Below are positions 8,264 through 16,620 of a stretch of DNA of 28,201 nucleotides, in pieces. Origin of the DNA: an uncultured Bacteroidales bacterium (GTDB lineage: Bacteria > Bacteroidota > Bacteroidia > Bacteroidales > Paludibacteraceae); NCBI GenBank assembly GCA_900542355.1, contig UQNE01000023.1, forward strand, positions 1 to 28,201, read 5' to 3'. Within the stretch, counting starts at the first letter, position 1, and each line of letters begins with the position of its first letter. The position numbers and the translations under genes are program-made. Under the pieces are notes generated by a model. It ran no database searches, was not told where the DNA came from, and saw only the letters and a list, made by a program, of their open reading frames with translations.

Positions 8264-9841
8264 ATGCTACGACATCTACACATACAAAACTACGCACTCA
8301 TCAGTCATTTAGACCTCGATTTGGAGGGCGGTTTCTCCGTGCTGACCGGTGAGACGGGTGCGGGAAAGAGTATCATCTTAGGTGCACTCAACCTTGTAAT
8401 GGGGGGGCGGGCTGATACCAAAGCCATCACAGACGGAGAGGACAAGTGCATCATCGAGGCGGAGTTTGATGAGTGTATCGTGCGTCGTGAACTATACGCA
8501 AACGGCAAATCGCGGTCGTTTGTGGACGACTCGGTGGTAACGCTGGCTGAATTGAAGACATTGGCAGCGCGACTGATTGACATCCACTCTCAGCACGCCA
8601 ATCTGCTGCTTGAAAACGATGATTTTCAGTTGTCGATAGTGGATGCCATAGCCGGGAACCAAGCAGAAACGGTTGCCTACGCCACAGCCTACGAAGCCTA
8701 TCTGCAGGCGCAAAAAGCGTTGCATGACCTACAGGCTTTGGCACGCAAGACGCAAGCAGATGCCGATTATATCGCTTTCCGCTATCAGACACTTGCTGAT
8801 GCCCATTTGGAAGAAGGCGAGATGGCTTCGCTCGAAGAGGAACAGTTTAGGCTAAGCCATGCGGAGGAGATACGGACTGCGCTCGAAACGGCAACCAATG
8901 CCATAGACGGAGAGGAGATGTCGGTGCTTGAGTTGCTCAGAATGTGCAATCTCTCGACGGCTGCACCCGAATTGCAAGAGCGAATAGAAAGTGCGAAAAT
9001 AGAACTTCGGGATATTGCCGATGAGGCGAATAAGCAGGCAGAGCGCACGGAGTTTGACCCGGAGAGGCTTGGAGAAGTGGAGGAGCGATTAGGGTTGCTC
9101 AATACATTGCTACGCAAATACAACGCAGCAAGCGAGGAGGAGTTGATTGGTATGCGCGATGAACTGCAACGCCAAAACGAGCAAATCAACTCTTTTGACG
9201 CCGACATCGCACGGCTACAAAAGGAATTAGACAGCCGCACCGCAGACTTGGAGAAAGCCGCACTTACCCTGCGCAAGACCCGCGAGAGCGTGCGGGAGCC
9301 GATTGCCCGGCAACTGGTAAAGAACTTGACAAGGCTCGGTATCGCACACGCCAAGATAGACATTGCCATCACTGATGCGCCCGACTACACACCTGCGGGG
9401 AAAGACGATGTACAGTTTATGTTCGCTGCTAACCTTAACCAGAGTTTGCGACGGGTGAGCGAAGTGGCATCAGGGGGAGAGATTAGTCGTATTATGCTGT
9501 GTATCAAGGCGTTGATTGCCTCTAAGAACGGATTGCCTACTATTATTTTTGATGAGATAGACACGGGAGTGAGTGGTGAGGTGGCCTCACAGATGGGCGA
9601 TATCATGCAGCAGATGGCGTCATCGAGGCAGATTATTGCCATCACGCACCTGCCACAGATTGCCGCCAAGGGACAAACGCAATACCTTGTCTATAAGGCA
9701 GATACGGCACAACGCACCGAGACACACATCAAACGACTAACGGAAGAGGAGCGTGTAGAGCAAATCGCCACTATGTTGTCGGGTAAGCACCCCACCCCCG
9801 CTGCCATAGAAAACGCGCGACAACTCCTCGCCAATGCGTAG
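8264..9841 (+). CDS. recN: DNA repair protein RecN
   Basis: SMC-like ATPase of double-strand-break repair, 525 aa. Walker A is GETGAGKS (residues 29-36). A long alpha-helical coiled-coil arm rich in Glu, Leu and Ala spans about 140-350. The ABC signature SGGEISR begins at residue 403, and Walker B IIFDEIDTG has Asp430-Glu431. A switch-region ITHLPQIAAKG follows, with a His typical of RecN. It is slightly shorter than most RecN proteins (about 550 aa), the shortfall being in the coiled coil. RecN organises and tethers broken DNA ends for RecA-dependent repair in the cytoplasm. It has its own promoter and stands alone between envelope genes. Confidence 0.93.
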   Translation: MLRHLHIQNYALISHLDLDLEGGFSVLTGETGAGKSIILGALNLVMGGRADTKAITDGEDKCIIEAEFDECIVRRELYANGKSRSFVDDSVVTLAELKTLAARLIDIHSQHANLLLENDDFQLSIVDAIAGNQAETVAYATAYEAYLQAQKALHDLQALARKTQADADYIAFRYQTLADAHLEEGEMASLEEEQFRLSHAEEIRTALETATNAIDGEEMSVLELLRMCNLSTAAPELQERIESAKIELRDIADEANKQAERTEFDPERLGEVEERLGLLNTLLRKYNAASEEELIGMRDELQRQNEQINSFDADIARLQKELDSRTADLEKAALTLRKTRESVREPIARQLVKNLTRLGIAHAKIDIAITDAPDYTPAGKDDVQFMFAANLNQSLRRVSEVASGGEISRIMLCIKALIASKNGLPTIIFDEIDTGVSGEVASQMGDIMQQMASSRQIIAITHLPQIAAKGQTQYLVYKADTAQRTETHIKRLTEEERVEQIATMLSGKHPTPAAIENARQLLANA

Positions 9842-9888
9842 CGTATTTTGTGTATTTTAGGATTTCGAGGTGCTTTTTGCACTTGATA

Positions 9889-9920
9889 TTTGTATTTTTG
9901 GCTTTTTATTTGTAACTTTG
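9889..9920 (+). promoter_or_regulatory. Promoter of the T9SS type B surface protein gene
   Basis: TTTG (9889-9892) and TAACTTTG (9913-9920), spacer 20 bp. It predicts a leader of about 112 nt up to the ATG at 10040. The leader is purine-rich and includes TTGAGCC (9980-9986), complementary to GGCTCAA (9923-9929), although the latter overlaps the likely transcription start, so pairing in RNA is doubtful. Confidence 0.8.
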
Positions 9921-10039
9921 CGGGCTCAAAAGTATTGTCAGGCAGGAGCAGGGGATAGCAAGATTGGGTAGCAAACAGATTGAGCCGTCGCAGACTGTTA
10001 TCTCCGAGCAGCCGACCACACTAAAAGCAAATTAAGGGA

Positions 10040-11401
10040 ATGGGTTTTAGAACAAAAATACTATCTGTCGCCGGTCGATACTTCTTTGCGGGTGTTTTGC
10101 TATGGGTTGCACTGCTATGCTTGCCCGCCACGACTGTTGCACTCGATGTGGAGTGTGTCGGCACTGCCATACAGATAGAAAATCAAGGCGATACGATATT
10201 TATCTTTGCCGACGAGATTGCTATGCGCACCAAGAGCGGAAGTCCGACAGATTGGTACAAGACAGACGGCAGCATCGCACAAAGCAACAGCAATGAGGTC
10301 TATTTGGACAACGGCGGATACTATGTGGAAATGAATGGTGTACGAGAGTATTTTTATGTATTCTCTTATCCGGAATATCGTCCGCAAGACATCAGTTTGC
10401 AGGTAGAGCCGCTTTGTCGCAGCACGCGTCTCACCGTGTCGGGGACTCTACCCGAGATGATTTACACCAGTCCGGCAGGCAGGCGAGTGGTACCTCGCAC
10501 TTGCTCTATCTCGTACACCGACCTGAGTTGGAACTCCGCCAACAAGCAATGGCAAGACTCGGCGGCTACACTCGCCGATCAGACCTTTCACCTCGGCGAA
10601 TATACCCTCCCCGCTATCTATCAATCGACCGACATCTACCTAGCTTATGAGCCGATGGCGGCACAATTGGGCATACCGCAAGACTCTGTAAGCGTATCGC
10701 TGAGCAATCCTGTGGCAGTGAAGGCAATGCCTACCACGACAACCACCCTGCGCGGAAGCGAAAAAGAGAATGAGGTGGATCGCCCCACCGATGAAACGGT
10801 GCTCACGGGGTCGGCACCTATCGATGTGCATTTCCAAGCCAACCCCACTCCCGTTGTGGAATATTTCTCATGGACTATATATAAAGGTACGGACAGGATA
10901 GTAACTCGTACCGACGAGGAACATCGCTACACCTTCACCGACCCGGGGGCGTATCGTGTGGTATGCTATGTGAGCAACGGAACATGCCCTTGCGCCGATA
11001 CGACAGACCCCGATTGTGAAAGGGATTCGACCGAAATCACTATCGCCGTAAGCGAATCGCAACTGCTTGTGCCGAATGTGTTTACTCCGAACGGCGACGG
11101 CAAGAACGATGAGTTTCGCGTGCTCTATCGCTCGCTGAGAGAGTTTCACTGTTGGGTCTATAACCGCTGGGGCAAACTAGTGTATGAGTGGACCGACCCC
11201 GCCAAAGGATGGGACGGCACTATCAACGGCAAGCCTGCTCCGGAAGGAGCGTACTTCTATGTTATCCGTGCGCTCGGCACCGATGCCACTGCGGGCTACA
11301 CCACGAAACTCAAGTACACCAAAGCACGAGAGAAAGACCCGACGGCTCTGATAGGCGTGTACCAACTCTCGGGCGACATTAATCTGATCCGAGGGAAATA
11401 A
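10040..11401 (+). CDS. Secreted PKD-domain protein with T9SS type B (gliding-motility-type) sorting domain
   Basis: A 453-aa exported protein. A signal peptide with hydrophobic core FFAGVLLWVALLCLPATTVA ends near residue 35. Ig-like or beta-rich segments follow. A PKD-like fold sits at about residues 265-335 (VEYFSWTIYKG ... YTFTDPGAYRVVCYVSNG). The C-terminal sorting domain (about 350-430) has the diagnostic order VPNVFTPNGDGKNDEF, VYNRWGKLVYEW, GWDGTINGKPAPEGAYFYV. By family knowledge such domains send proteins through the type IX secretion system to the cell surface. A Cys cluster (CPCADTTDPDC) just before the sorting domain could be disulfide-linked. The own-promoter layout suggests a single-gene unit. 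Binding target or activity cannot be inferred. Confidence 0.88.
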   Translation: MGFRTKILSVAGRYFFAGVLLWVALLCLPATTVALDVECVGTAIQIENQGDTIFIFADEIAMRTKSGSPTDWYKTDGSIAQSNSNEVYLDNGGYYVEMNGVREYFYVFSYPEYRPQDISLQVEPLCRSTRLTVSGTLPEMIYTSPAGRRVVPRTCSISYTDLSWNSANKQWQDSAATLADQTFHLGEYTLPAIYQSTDIYLAYEPMAAQLGIPQDSVSVSLSNPVAVKAMPTTTTTLRGSEKENEVDRPTDETVLTGSAPIDVHFQANPTPVVEYFSWTIYKGTDRIVTRTDEEHRYTFTDPGAYRVVCYVSNGTCPCADTTDPDCERDSTEITIAVSESQLLVPNVFTPNGDGKNDEFRVLYRSLREFHCWVYNRWGKLVYEWTDPAKGWDGTINGKPAPEGAYFYVIRALGTDATAGYTTKLKYTKAREKDPTALIGVYQLSGDINLIRGK

Positions 11402-11406
11402 GGGAT

Positions 11407-11489
11407 ACTTTTAGAGAGGGACACTTTGCGATGAAAGTGCTACAAAAACCTATCTAAGGTGTTGAAAAGACACCTCTCTAAAGTGCTAC
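11407..11489 (+). promoter_or_regulatory. Structured leader upstream of the M3 peptidase gene
   Basis: TTTAGAGAGG (11410-11419) is fully complementary to CCTCTCTAAA (11473-11482), forming a long-range stem. Inside it, CACTTT (11422-11427) pairs with AAAGTG (11434-11439), and GGTGT (11458-11462) with ACACC (11470-11474). AAAGTGCTAC occurs twice (11434-11443 and 11480-11489), so CACTTT has two alternative partners. There is no T-run, so it is not a classic terminator, and no -33/-7 promoter is convincing here. Regulatory role is inferred only. Confidence 0.5.
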
Positions 11490-11524
11490 TAAGACAATGA
11501 TAAGGAAATAAAACGACAATATAA

Positions 11525-13687
11525 ATGAAAAAGTTACTTATGACAATGGCTATTGCCGGAACTGCTTTGGCGGCTATGGCTGCCCCTGCCGGACAGGCAG
11601 ACAATCCGTTCTTCCACTACAAAGAATGGAAAACACCGCACGGAACCTATCCCTTCAACGAGATCCGTCCCGAACACTACATGCCTGCTTTTGAGGAGGG
11701 TATGCGTCAGGGATTGGCTGAGATAGATGCGATAGTGAACAACCCCGATGCGCCGACCTACAAGAACACTATTGAGGCTTATGAGAAATCGGGCGAACTG
11801 CTGTCGATTGTAGCAGGTTGTTTCTACAATCTCACCAATTCGGACACCAACGACACCTTGGACAGCATTGAGACTGCGCTGACACCGAAGATGTCGGAGT
11901 ATTCTGCCAACATCCGTCTTAACGAGGGCTTATTCAAGCGTATCAAGGCGGTGTATGACCAAAAAGACCAACTAAAACTAACCAAGGAACAGGCTAAACT
12001 GCTGGATGACATCTACGAATCGTTTGCCAACAACGGTGCTAACCTGAGCGATGAGGACAAGCAGACCTATCGTGAGTTGTCGTCGCGCTTGAGCCAATTG
12101 ACGCTCACCTACGGACAGAATGTACTCCGTGCCACCAATGCTTGGACCATGCTACTCACCGATGAGGCGTTGCTTGCCGGCTTGAACGATGACACGAAAG
12201 CCATACTCCGCGAGAACGCAGAGAAGAAAGGCGTAGAAGGATGGTTGCTCAACCTAAAGCCTACGACCTACATCCCTGTAATGCAAGACCTGGATAACCG
12301 CGACATCCGCCGCGAGTTGTACACGGCATACAACAGTCGTTGTATAGGTGGCGAATACGATAACACGCAGGTAATCATCGACATAGTGAATACTCGATTG
12401 GCGTTGGCAAAACTCTTTGGCAAGAGCACTTATGCCGAGAAATCGCTCCATAAGACTATGGCAGAGACACCGGAAAAGGTGTATCAGTTGCTCGACCAAC
12501 TGCGCGACAGTTATATGCCGGCAGCACGCGCCGAGGTGGAAGAACTGCAGCAGTTTGCCACTGCACACGGTCTATACGCCACCCTGCAACCATGGGACTG
12601 GAGTTACTATTCAAAGAAACTGAAGAACGAGAAATATGCCATCTCGGATGACGATTTGCGTCCTTACTTTGAGAAAGATGCAGTTATCGAAGGTGTGTTT
12701 GGTTTGGCAAAGCGTTTGTACGGTATCACCTTCAAGGAGAACCCGAACATACCGGTCTATAACCCCGAGGTGAAAGCATACGAGGTATTCGACGAGAAGG
12801 GCAAGTATCTGGCGGTTTACTATGCCGACTTCCACCCGCGTGACGGCAAACGCGGCGGTGCATGGATGAACGATTTTCAACCACAATACATGGACGGCAA
12901 GACCGACCACAGACCACATATTGTGAATGTAATGAACTTCACCCGTCCGACAGTCGACAAGCCTGCGCTCTTCACCTACGATGAGGTAGAGACCTTCTTG
13001 CACGAGTTCGGACACGGTTTGCACGGTATGCTCACTCGCTGCCACTACTCGGCTCTCTCAGGAACCAGTGTTCCGCGCGACTTTGTGGAGTTGCCTTCGC
13101 AATTCAACGAGAACTTCCTTGGTGAGAAAGAGTTTTTGGACACCTTTGCTAAGCATTATCTCACGGGCGAGCCGATGCCGCAGGAACTGATTGATAAGAT
13201 CAAAGCCTCGAACAACTACCATGCGGCTTATGCTTGTGTGCGCCAACTCTCGTTCGGCTACTTAGATATGGCTTGGCATACTCTGACAGAGCCGTTCAGC
13301 GTACCTGCAGACCTCAGCACCGAAGAGGCGGTAATCAAGTTCGGCAACGACGCTATGGAGCAAGTGCGTGTAGTGCCCAATGTACCAGGGACACAGATGG
13401 AAACGGCTTTCACCCACATCTTCTCAGGCGGATACGCAGCCGGCTACTACAGTTACAAATGGTCGGAGTTGCTCGATGCAGATGCTTTCTCTGTCTTCAA
13501 AGCCGCAGCCGAGAAGAAAGGCGGCACTATCTTCGACAAGAAAGCCGCACAACTCTTCCGCAAAAACATCTTGGAGCGCGGGGGCACGGAGCCTGCTATG
13601 GACTTGTACAAGCGTTTCCGCGGGGACGAACCGACTATCAATGCCCTGCTGGAGCGCGACGGTATCAAAGTGATCACCGTACAATAA
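11525..13687 (+). CDS. dcp: M3 family metallopeptidase, peptidyl-dipeptidase Dcp-like
   Basis: Zinc metallopeptidase of the thimet oligopeptidase/Dcp family, 720 aa, full length for Dcp. It starts with an export signal (MKKLLMTMAIAGTALAAMAAP), so it should act in the periplasm, whereas E. coli Dcp is cytosolic. An N-terminal helical region (about 25-250) precedes the catalytic domain. The zinc site is HEFGH at residues 493-497 (Glu494 catalytic), with Glu522 in DFVELPSQFNENF as the third ligand. The substrate-loop Gly/Tyr-rich motif SGGYAAGYYSYKWSELLDAD is also present. It would trim dipeptides or small peptides from the C terminus of oligopeptides, supporting peptide nutrition. It stands alone, preceded by a structured leader and followed by a terminator at 13799. 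Confidence 0.9.
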   Translation: MKKLLMTMAIAGTALAAMAAPAGQADNPFFHYKEWKTPHGTYPFNEIRPEHYMPAFEEGMRQGLAEIDAIVNNPDAPTYKNTIEAYEKSGELLSIVAGCFYNLTNSDTNDTLDSIETALTPKMSEYSANIRLNEGLFKRIKAVYDQKDQLKLTKEQAKLLDDIYESFANNGANLSDEDKQTYRELSSRLSQLTLTYGQNVLRATNAWTMLLTDEALLAGLNDDTKAILRENAEKKGVEGWLLNLKPTTYIPVMQDLDNRDIRRELYTAYNSRCIGGEYDNTQVIIDIVNTRLALAKLFGKSTYAEKSLHKTMAETPEKVYQLLDQLRDSYMPAARAEVEELQQFATAHGLYATLQPWDWSYYSKKLKNEKYAISDDDLRPYFEKDAVIEGVFGLAKRLYGITFKENPNIPVYNPEVKAYEVFDEKGKYLAVYYADFHPRDGKRGGAWMNDFQPQYMDGKTDHRPHIVNVMNFTRPTVDKPALFTYDEVETFLHEFGHGLHGMLTRCHYSALSGTSVPRDFVELPSQFNENFLGEKEFLDTFAKHYLTGEPMPQELIDKIKASNNYHAAYACVRQLSFGYLDMAWHTLTEPFSVPADLSTEEAVIKFGNDAMEQVRVVPNVPGTQMETAFTHIFSGGYAAGYYSYKWSELLDADAFSVFKAAAEKKGGTIFDKKAAQLFRKNILERGGTEPAMDLYKRFRGDEPTINALLERDGIKVITVQ

Positions 13688-13798
13688 CACCGCCTACAAG
13701 TTGCTCTCCCCTACTCGATTGCGAGCGGGTACAGAACGGCATTGTTTTGGGAAACAAGAATACTCATCGTTCTGCCACGGCAGGACATGCACACCTTA
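13688..13798 (+). other. 3' region of the M3 peptidase gene with a nested hairpin
   Basis: No gene is seen. AGAACG (13733-13738) can pair with CGTTCT (13768-13773). Within that loop TTGTTT (13742-13747) pairs with AAACAA (13752-13757). This precedes the terminator at 13799, so it would form part of the transcript's 3' end. It does not fold as a tRNA. Confidence 0.4.
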
Positions 13799-13839
13799 AG
13801 AGACCATCTAATACCACATATTAGGGGTCTCTTTTTGTT
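13799..13839 (+). terminator. Intrinsic terminator after the M3 peptidase gene
   Basis: AGAGACC (13799-13805) pairs with GGTCTCT (13826-13832), and the inner stem CTAAT (13808-13812) pairs with ATTAG (13820-13824), with loop ACCACAT. A T-rich run TTTTGTTT follows. Small asymmetric internal loop only. It ends the transcript about 110-150 nt after the stop codon. Confidence 0.85.
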
Positions 13840-13882
13840 TGGGTAATCCGTCTTGCATTTTTTGGACAACCGGCAAACTTCG

Positions 13883-14024
13883 TTTGACATTTTATTACTA
13901 ATACACCTATAAAGATAGCAGAATGTCATTTTAGCACAACAACCTTAGGTCTCGATTAGGTCTCGACAAGATTTCGACGAAGTCGGCTCAAAAACCGTTT
14001 GACAAAAAGAAAGCAAAAAGAACC
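13883..14024 (+). repeat. Dispersed intergenic element, copy A, with 11-bp tandem units
   Basis: The core contains two perfect 11-bp units TTAGGTCTCGA (13945-13955, 13956-13966) and a third diverged one CAAGATTTCGA (13967-13977). The flanks are TTTGACATTTT at 13883 and CAAAAAGAAAGC at 14003. The same arrangement, with identical internal distances, recurs on the minus strand at 26579-26438. Noncoding; lies between a terminator and the EamA gene. Confidence 0.75.
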
Positions 14025-14083
14025 AAACAATAGAAAAACGGCAACGGCGATATCCGACCACCATACTACTAAACTAAAAATAT

Positions 14084-15061
14084 ATGTCTATACTATTTCG
14101 CCATCTTGCGATGGCTTTTGCATGTATCATTTGGGGTCTGATGGCTCCTTTTGCAAAAGACGCCATGCGCGTGGATTTCACGGGAATCGATATGGTGGCT
14201 TTTCGTGTAGCAGGCGGTGCGCTCTGCTTTTGGCTGACCTCGTGGGTGCAGAGTCTGTGCGGGAAGAAACAAGAGAAAGTGCCGTTGCGCGACATCGGGA
14301 TGTTTTTCCTTGCATCGCTATGCGGCATCAGTTTCAACCAGGGGATGTACACGGTGGGGATTAGTTTCACCTCGCCTGTCAATGCGAGCATAATGACCAC
14401 CACACTGCCGATTATCTCACTCATTTTGTCGATAGTTTTTCTGCACGAACGCGCCACATGGCAAAAGATTGTAGGTATCGCATTGGCACTCTCGGGGGCA
14501 TTGATGGTAATTCTCACCTCGCACACCGCTTCCGCCGAACCCACCAACCCGTATCGCGATGCCATCGGGTCGATCATGTGCGTGCTGGCACAATGCTCGT
14601 TTGCCTCGTATCTGGTGATATTCGGCAAACTGATTAAGAAATACTCGGTGGTAACCTGCATGAAATGGATGATGCTGTTTGCCACAGTCACCGTTTGGCC
14701 GTTTGCACTGCCACATATCGTCTCGCTACCATGGCAAGACATCGCCGCACAGTCGTATTGGGAGATGGGTTTTGTGGTGTTCTTCGGCACCTACTGCGCC
14801 TACATCTTGATGACCTGGGCGCAACAAGTGCTTCGCCCGACGCAGGTATCAATCTACAACTATTTTCAGCCTGTCATCTCGTGCTTGGCCTCGGTGATGA
14901 TGGGGTTGGCGGTCTTCGGTTACCTGCAGGCAATATCCATTCTGCTAGTGTTCTCGGGGGTGTATCTCGTTACCGGGGGCGGGCATGAGAAAACGACGGC
15001 AAAGGAGGTTTGCGCGGAGCCAACAGACAGCAAAGAACGGCTCAGCAACGAGCAAAAATAG
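14084..15061 (+). CDS. EamA/DMT-superfamily transporter
   Basis: Inner-membrane permease of the drug/metabolite transporter superfamily, 325 aa, with about ten hydrophobic segments arranged as two EamA repeats (about 6-145 and 163-298). Typical landmarks are the first helix AFACIIWGLMAPFAKDA, the repeat-1 end (FTSPVNASIMTTTLPIISLILSIVFLHE) and the repeat-2 equivalent (LRPTQVSIYNYFQPVISCLASVMMG). The last 25 residues are a polar cytoplasmic tail. Such proteins export amino acids, nucleosides or other metabolites; the substrate cannot be read. No canonical promoter was found in the 240 bp upstream, which instead hold repeat element copy A, so expression may involve that element or an atypical promoter. 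Confidence 0.88.
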   Translation: MSILFRHLAMAFACIIWGLMAPFAKDAMRVDFTGIDMVAFRVAGGALCFWLTSWVQSLCGKKQEKVPLRDIGMFFLASLCGISFNQGMYTVGISFTSPVNASIMTTTLPIISLILSIVFLHERATWQKIVGIALALSGALMVILTSHTASAEPTNPYRDAIGSIMCVLAQCSFASYLVIFGKLIKKYSVVTCMKWMMLFATVTVWPFALPHIVSLPWQDIAAQSYWEMGFVVFFGTYCAYILMTWAQQVLRPTQVSIYNYFQPVISCLASVMMGLAVFGYLQAISILLVFSGVYLVTGGGHEKTTAKEVCAEPTDSKERLSNEQK

Positions 15062-15080
15062 ACGGAATATGTCGCTCATA

Positions 15081-15111
15081 TTGCAAGGAAGGAGAATTTT
15101 TAGTACCTTTG
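15081..15111 (+). promoter_or_regulatory. Promoter of the DUF1846-dapB operon
   Basis: TTG (15081-15083) and TACCTTTG (15104-15111), spacer 20 bp. The predicted transcription start near 15118 leaves about 15 nt before the ATG at 15133. Confidence 0.8.
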
Positions 15112-15132
15112 CAGACAAATTAGGACACCAAT

Positions 15133-16593
15133 ATGAAAATCGGTTTTGACAACGACAAGTACATCCGCATTCAGTCGGAGCATATCCGCGAGCGTATTGC
15201 GGCGTTTGGCAACAAACTCTACCTCGAATTAGGGGGCAAACTCTTCGACGACAACCACGCCTCGCGTATCTTGCCGGGGTTTCTGCCTGACTCGAAACTG
15301 CGCATGCTCTCGCAACTCGCCGACCGTATCGAGATACTCATCGTTATTTCGGCGATGGACATCGAGCGCAACAAAGTGCGTCAAGACCTGGGTATCACCT
15401 ACGACGAGGATGTGCTGCGCCTAAGGGATGAGTTTCAGCACCGCGGTTTCTTTGTGGGCAGCGTGGTGGTAACCCACTACAACGGGCAGCCTTCCGCCGA
15501 TGCCTATCGCCGACGCTTGGAGAACATGGGCATTCGGGTGTACTACCACCGCCTTATCGACGGCTACCCCACCAATGTGTCGCTCATCGCTTCGCCCGAC
15601 GGGTTTGGCAAGAACGATTATGTGGAGACTCAACGCCCTTTGGTGATCGTTACTGCACCGGGGCCGGGTAGCGGCAAGATGGCAGTTTGCCTGTCGCAAC
15701 TATACAACGAACACCAACGCGGAGTGGAGGCCGGATATGCCAAGTTCGAGACTTTCCCTGTTTGGAACTTGCCGCTGAAGAACCCCGTGAATGTAGCCTA
15801 CGAGGCTGCGACCGCCGACCTAAACGATGTGAACATGATCGACCCGTTCCACCTGGAGGCATACGGCAATATCGCTATCAACTACAACCGCGATATCGAG
15901 ATATTTCCCGTGCTTGACGCCCTGTTTACGGGGATCTATGGGCATAACCCTTACAAATCGCCCACCGATATGGGGGTGAACATGGTAGGCTTTTGCATCT
16001 CGGACGACGATGTGTGCAACGAGGCGAGCAAGCAGGAGGTGATACGCCGCTACTACGCTGCGCTCAATGCCTTTGCTGAGGGGCGCGATGCGGAGAAGGA
16101 AATCAACAAAATCACCCTGCTGATGCGGCAGTTGGGTATCACCACCGACTATCGCAAGACCACCGTGTCCGCCAAAGCCTGCCGCGACCGCGAGAACGCC
16201 TCAGCGGCAGCCATCGAACTGGAAGATGGCACTATCATCACCGCACATACGGGCGACCTGCTCGGTTGCTCGGCGGCCTTGCTCATCAACGCCACCAAGC
16301 ACCTTGCTCACATCGACCACTCGGTGCGATTGCTGCCGCAGAACCTGATAGAGCCGATTCAGCACACCAAGATTGCGTACCTGCAAGGGCATAACCCGCG
16401 GTTGCACACCGATGAGGTGCTGGTGGCACTCTCCGTACTGAGCCAAAGCGACCCGCGCTGCGCCGATGCCTTGGCGCAACTGCCGCAACTGAATGGTTGT
16501 CAGGCACATTCGACGGTGATGCTCTCCGAAGTAGATAGAAAAACCTTCCGCCGATTGGGCATACAAATCACCTGCGAACCTGCGCGGAAATAG
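15133..16593 (+). CDS. DUF1846 family protein
   Basis: A 486-aa soluble protein matching the DUF1846 family over its whole length (about 490-510 aa is usual). Recognisable parts: N-terminal KIGFDNDKYIRIQSEHIRERI; a Rossmann-like half with ILIVISAMDIERNKVRQDLGITYDEDVLRL; a glycine-rich phosphate-binding-like loop TAPGPGSGKMAVCLSQLYNEH (about 175-195); the conserved FETFPVWNLPLKNPVNVAYEAATADLND; and NMIDPFHLEAYG. The loop resembles a P-loop and suggests nucleotide or cofactor binding, but no biochemical role is established to my knowledge. It is transcribed from its own promoter, and dapB follows 27 bp after its stop, so the two are probably an operon; whether they are functionally linked is unknown. 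Confidence 0.88.
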   Translation: MKIGFDNDKYIRIQSEHIRERIAAFGNKLYLELGGKLFDDNHASRILPGFLPDSKLRMLSQLADRIEILIVISAMDIERNKVRQDLGITYDEDVLRLRDEFQHRGFFVGSVVVTHYNGQPSADAYRRRLENMGIRVYYHRLIDGYPTNVSLIASPDGFGKNDYVETQRPLVIVTAPGPGSGKMAVCLSQLYNEHQRGVEAGYAKFETFPVWNLPLKNPVNVAYEAATADLNDVNMIDPFHLEAYGNIAINYNRDIEIFPVLDALFTGIYGHNPYKSPTDMGVNMVGFCISDDDVCNEASKQEVIRRYYAALNAFAEGRDAEKEINKITLLMRQLGITTDYRKTTVSAKACRDRENASAAAIELEDGTIITAHTGDLLGCSAALLINATKHLAHIDHSVRLLPQNLIEPIQHTKIAYLQGHNPRLHTDEVLVALSVLSQSDPRCADALAQLPQLNGCQAHSTVMLSEVDRKTFRRLGIQITCEPARK

Positions 16594-16620
16594 CATATTA
16601 CTCCAAAAACAAAAGCAGAT

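Noticed and set aside
11421..11428. Possible -7 box ACACTTTG for the M3 peptidase
   Set aside because: Lacks the TA of TAnnTTTG and has no TTTG about 20 bp upstream.
13234..13824. 196-codon frame over the end of the M3 peptidase gene
   Set aside because: Shadow of the peptidase in another frame, Arg/Cys-rich, no start context.
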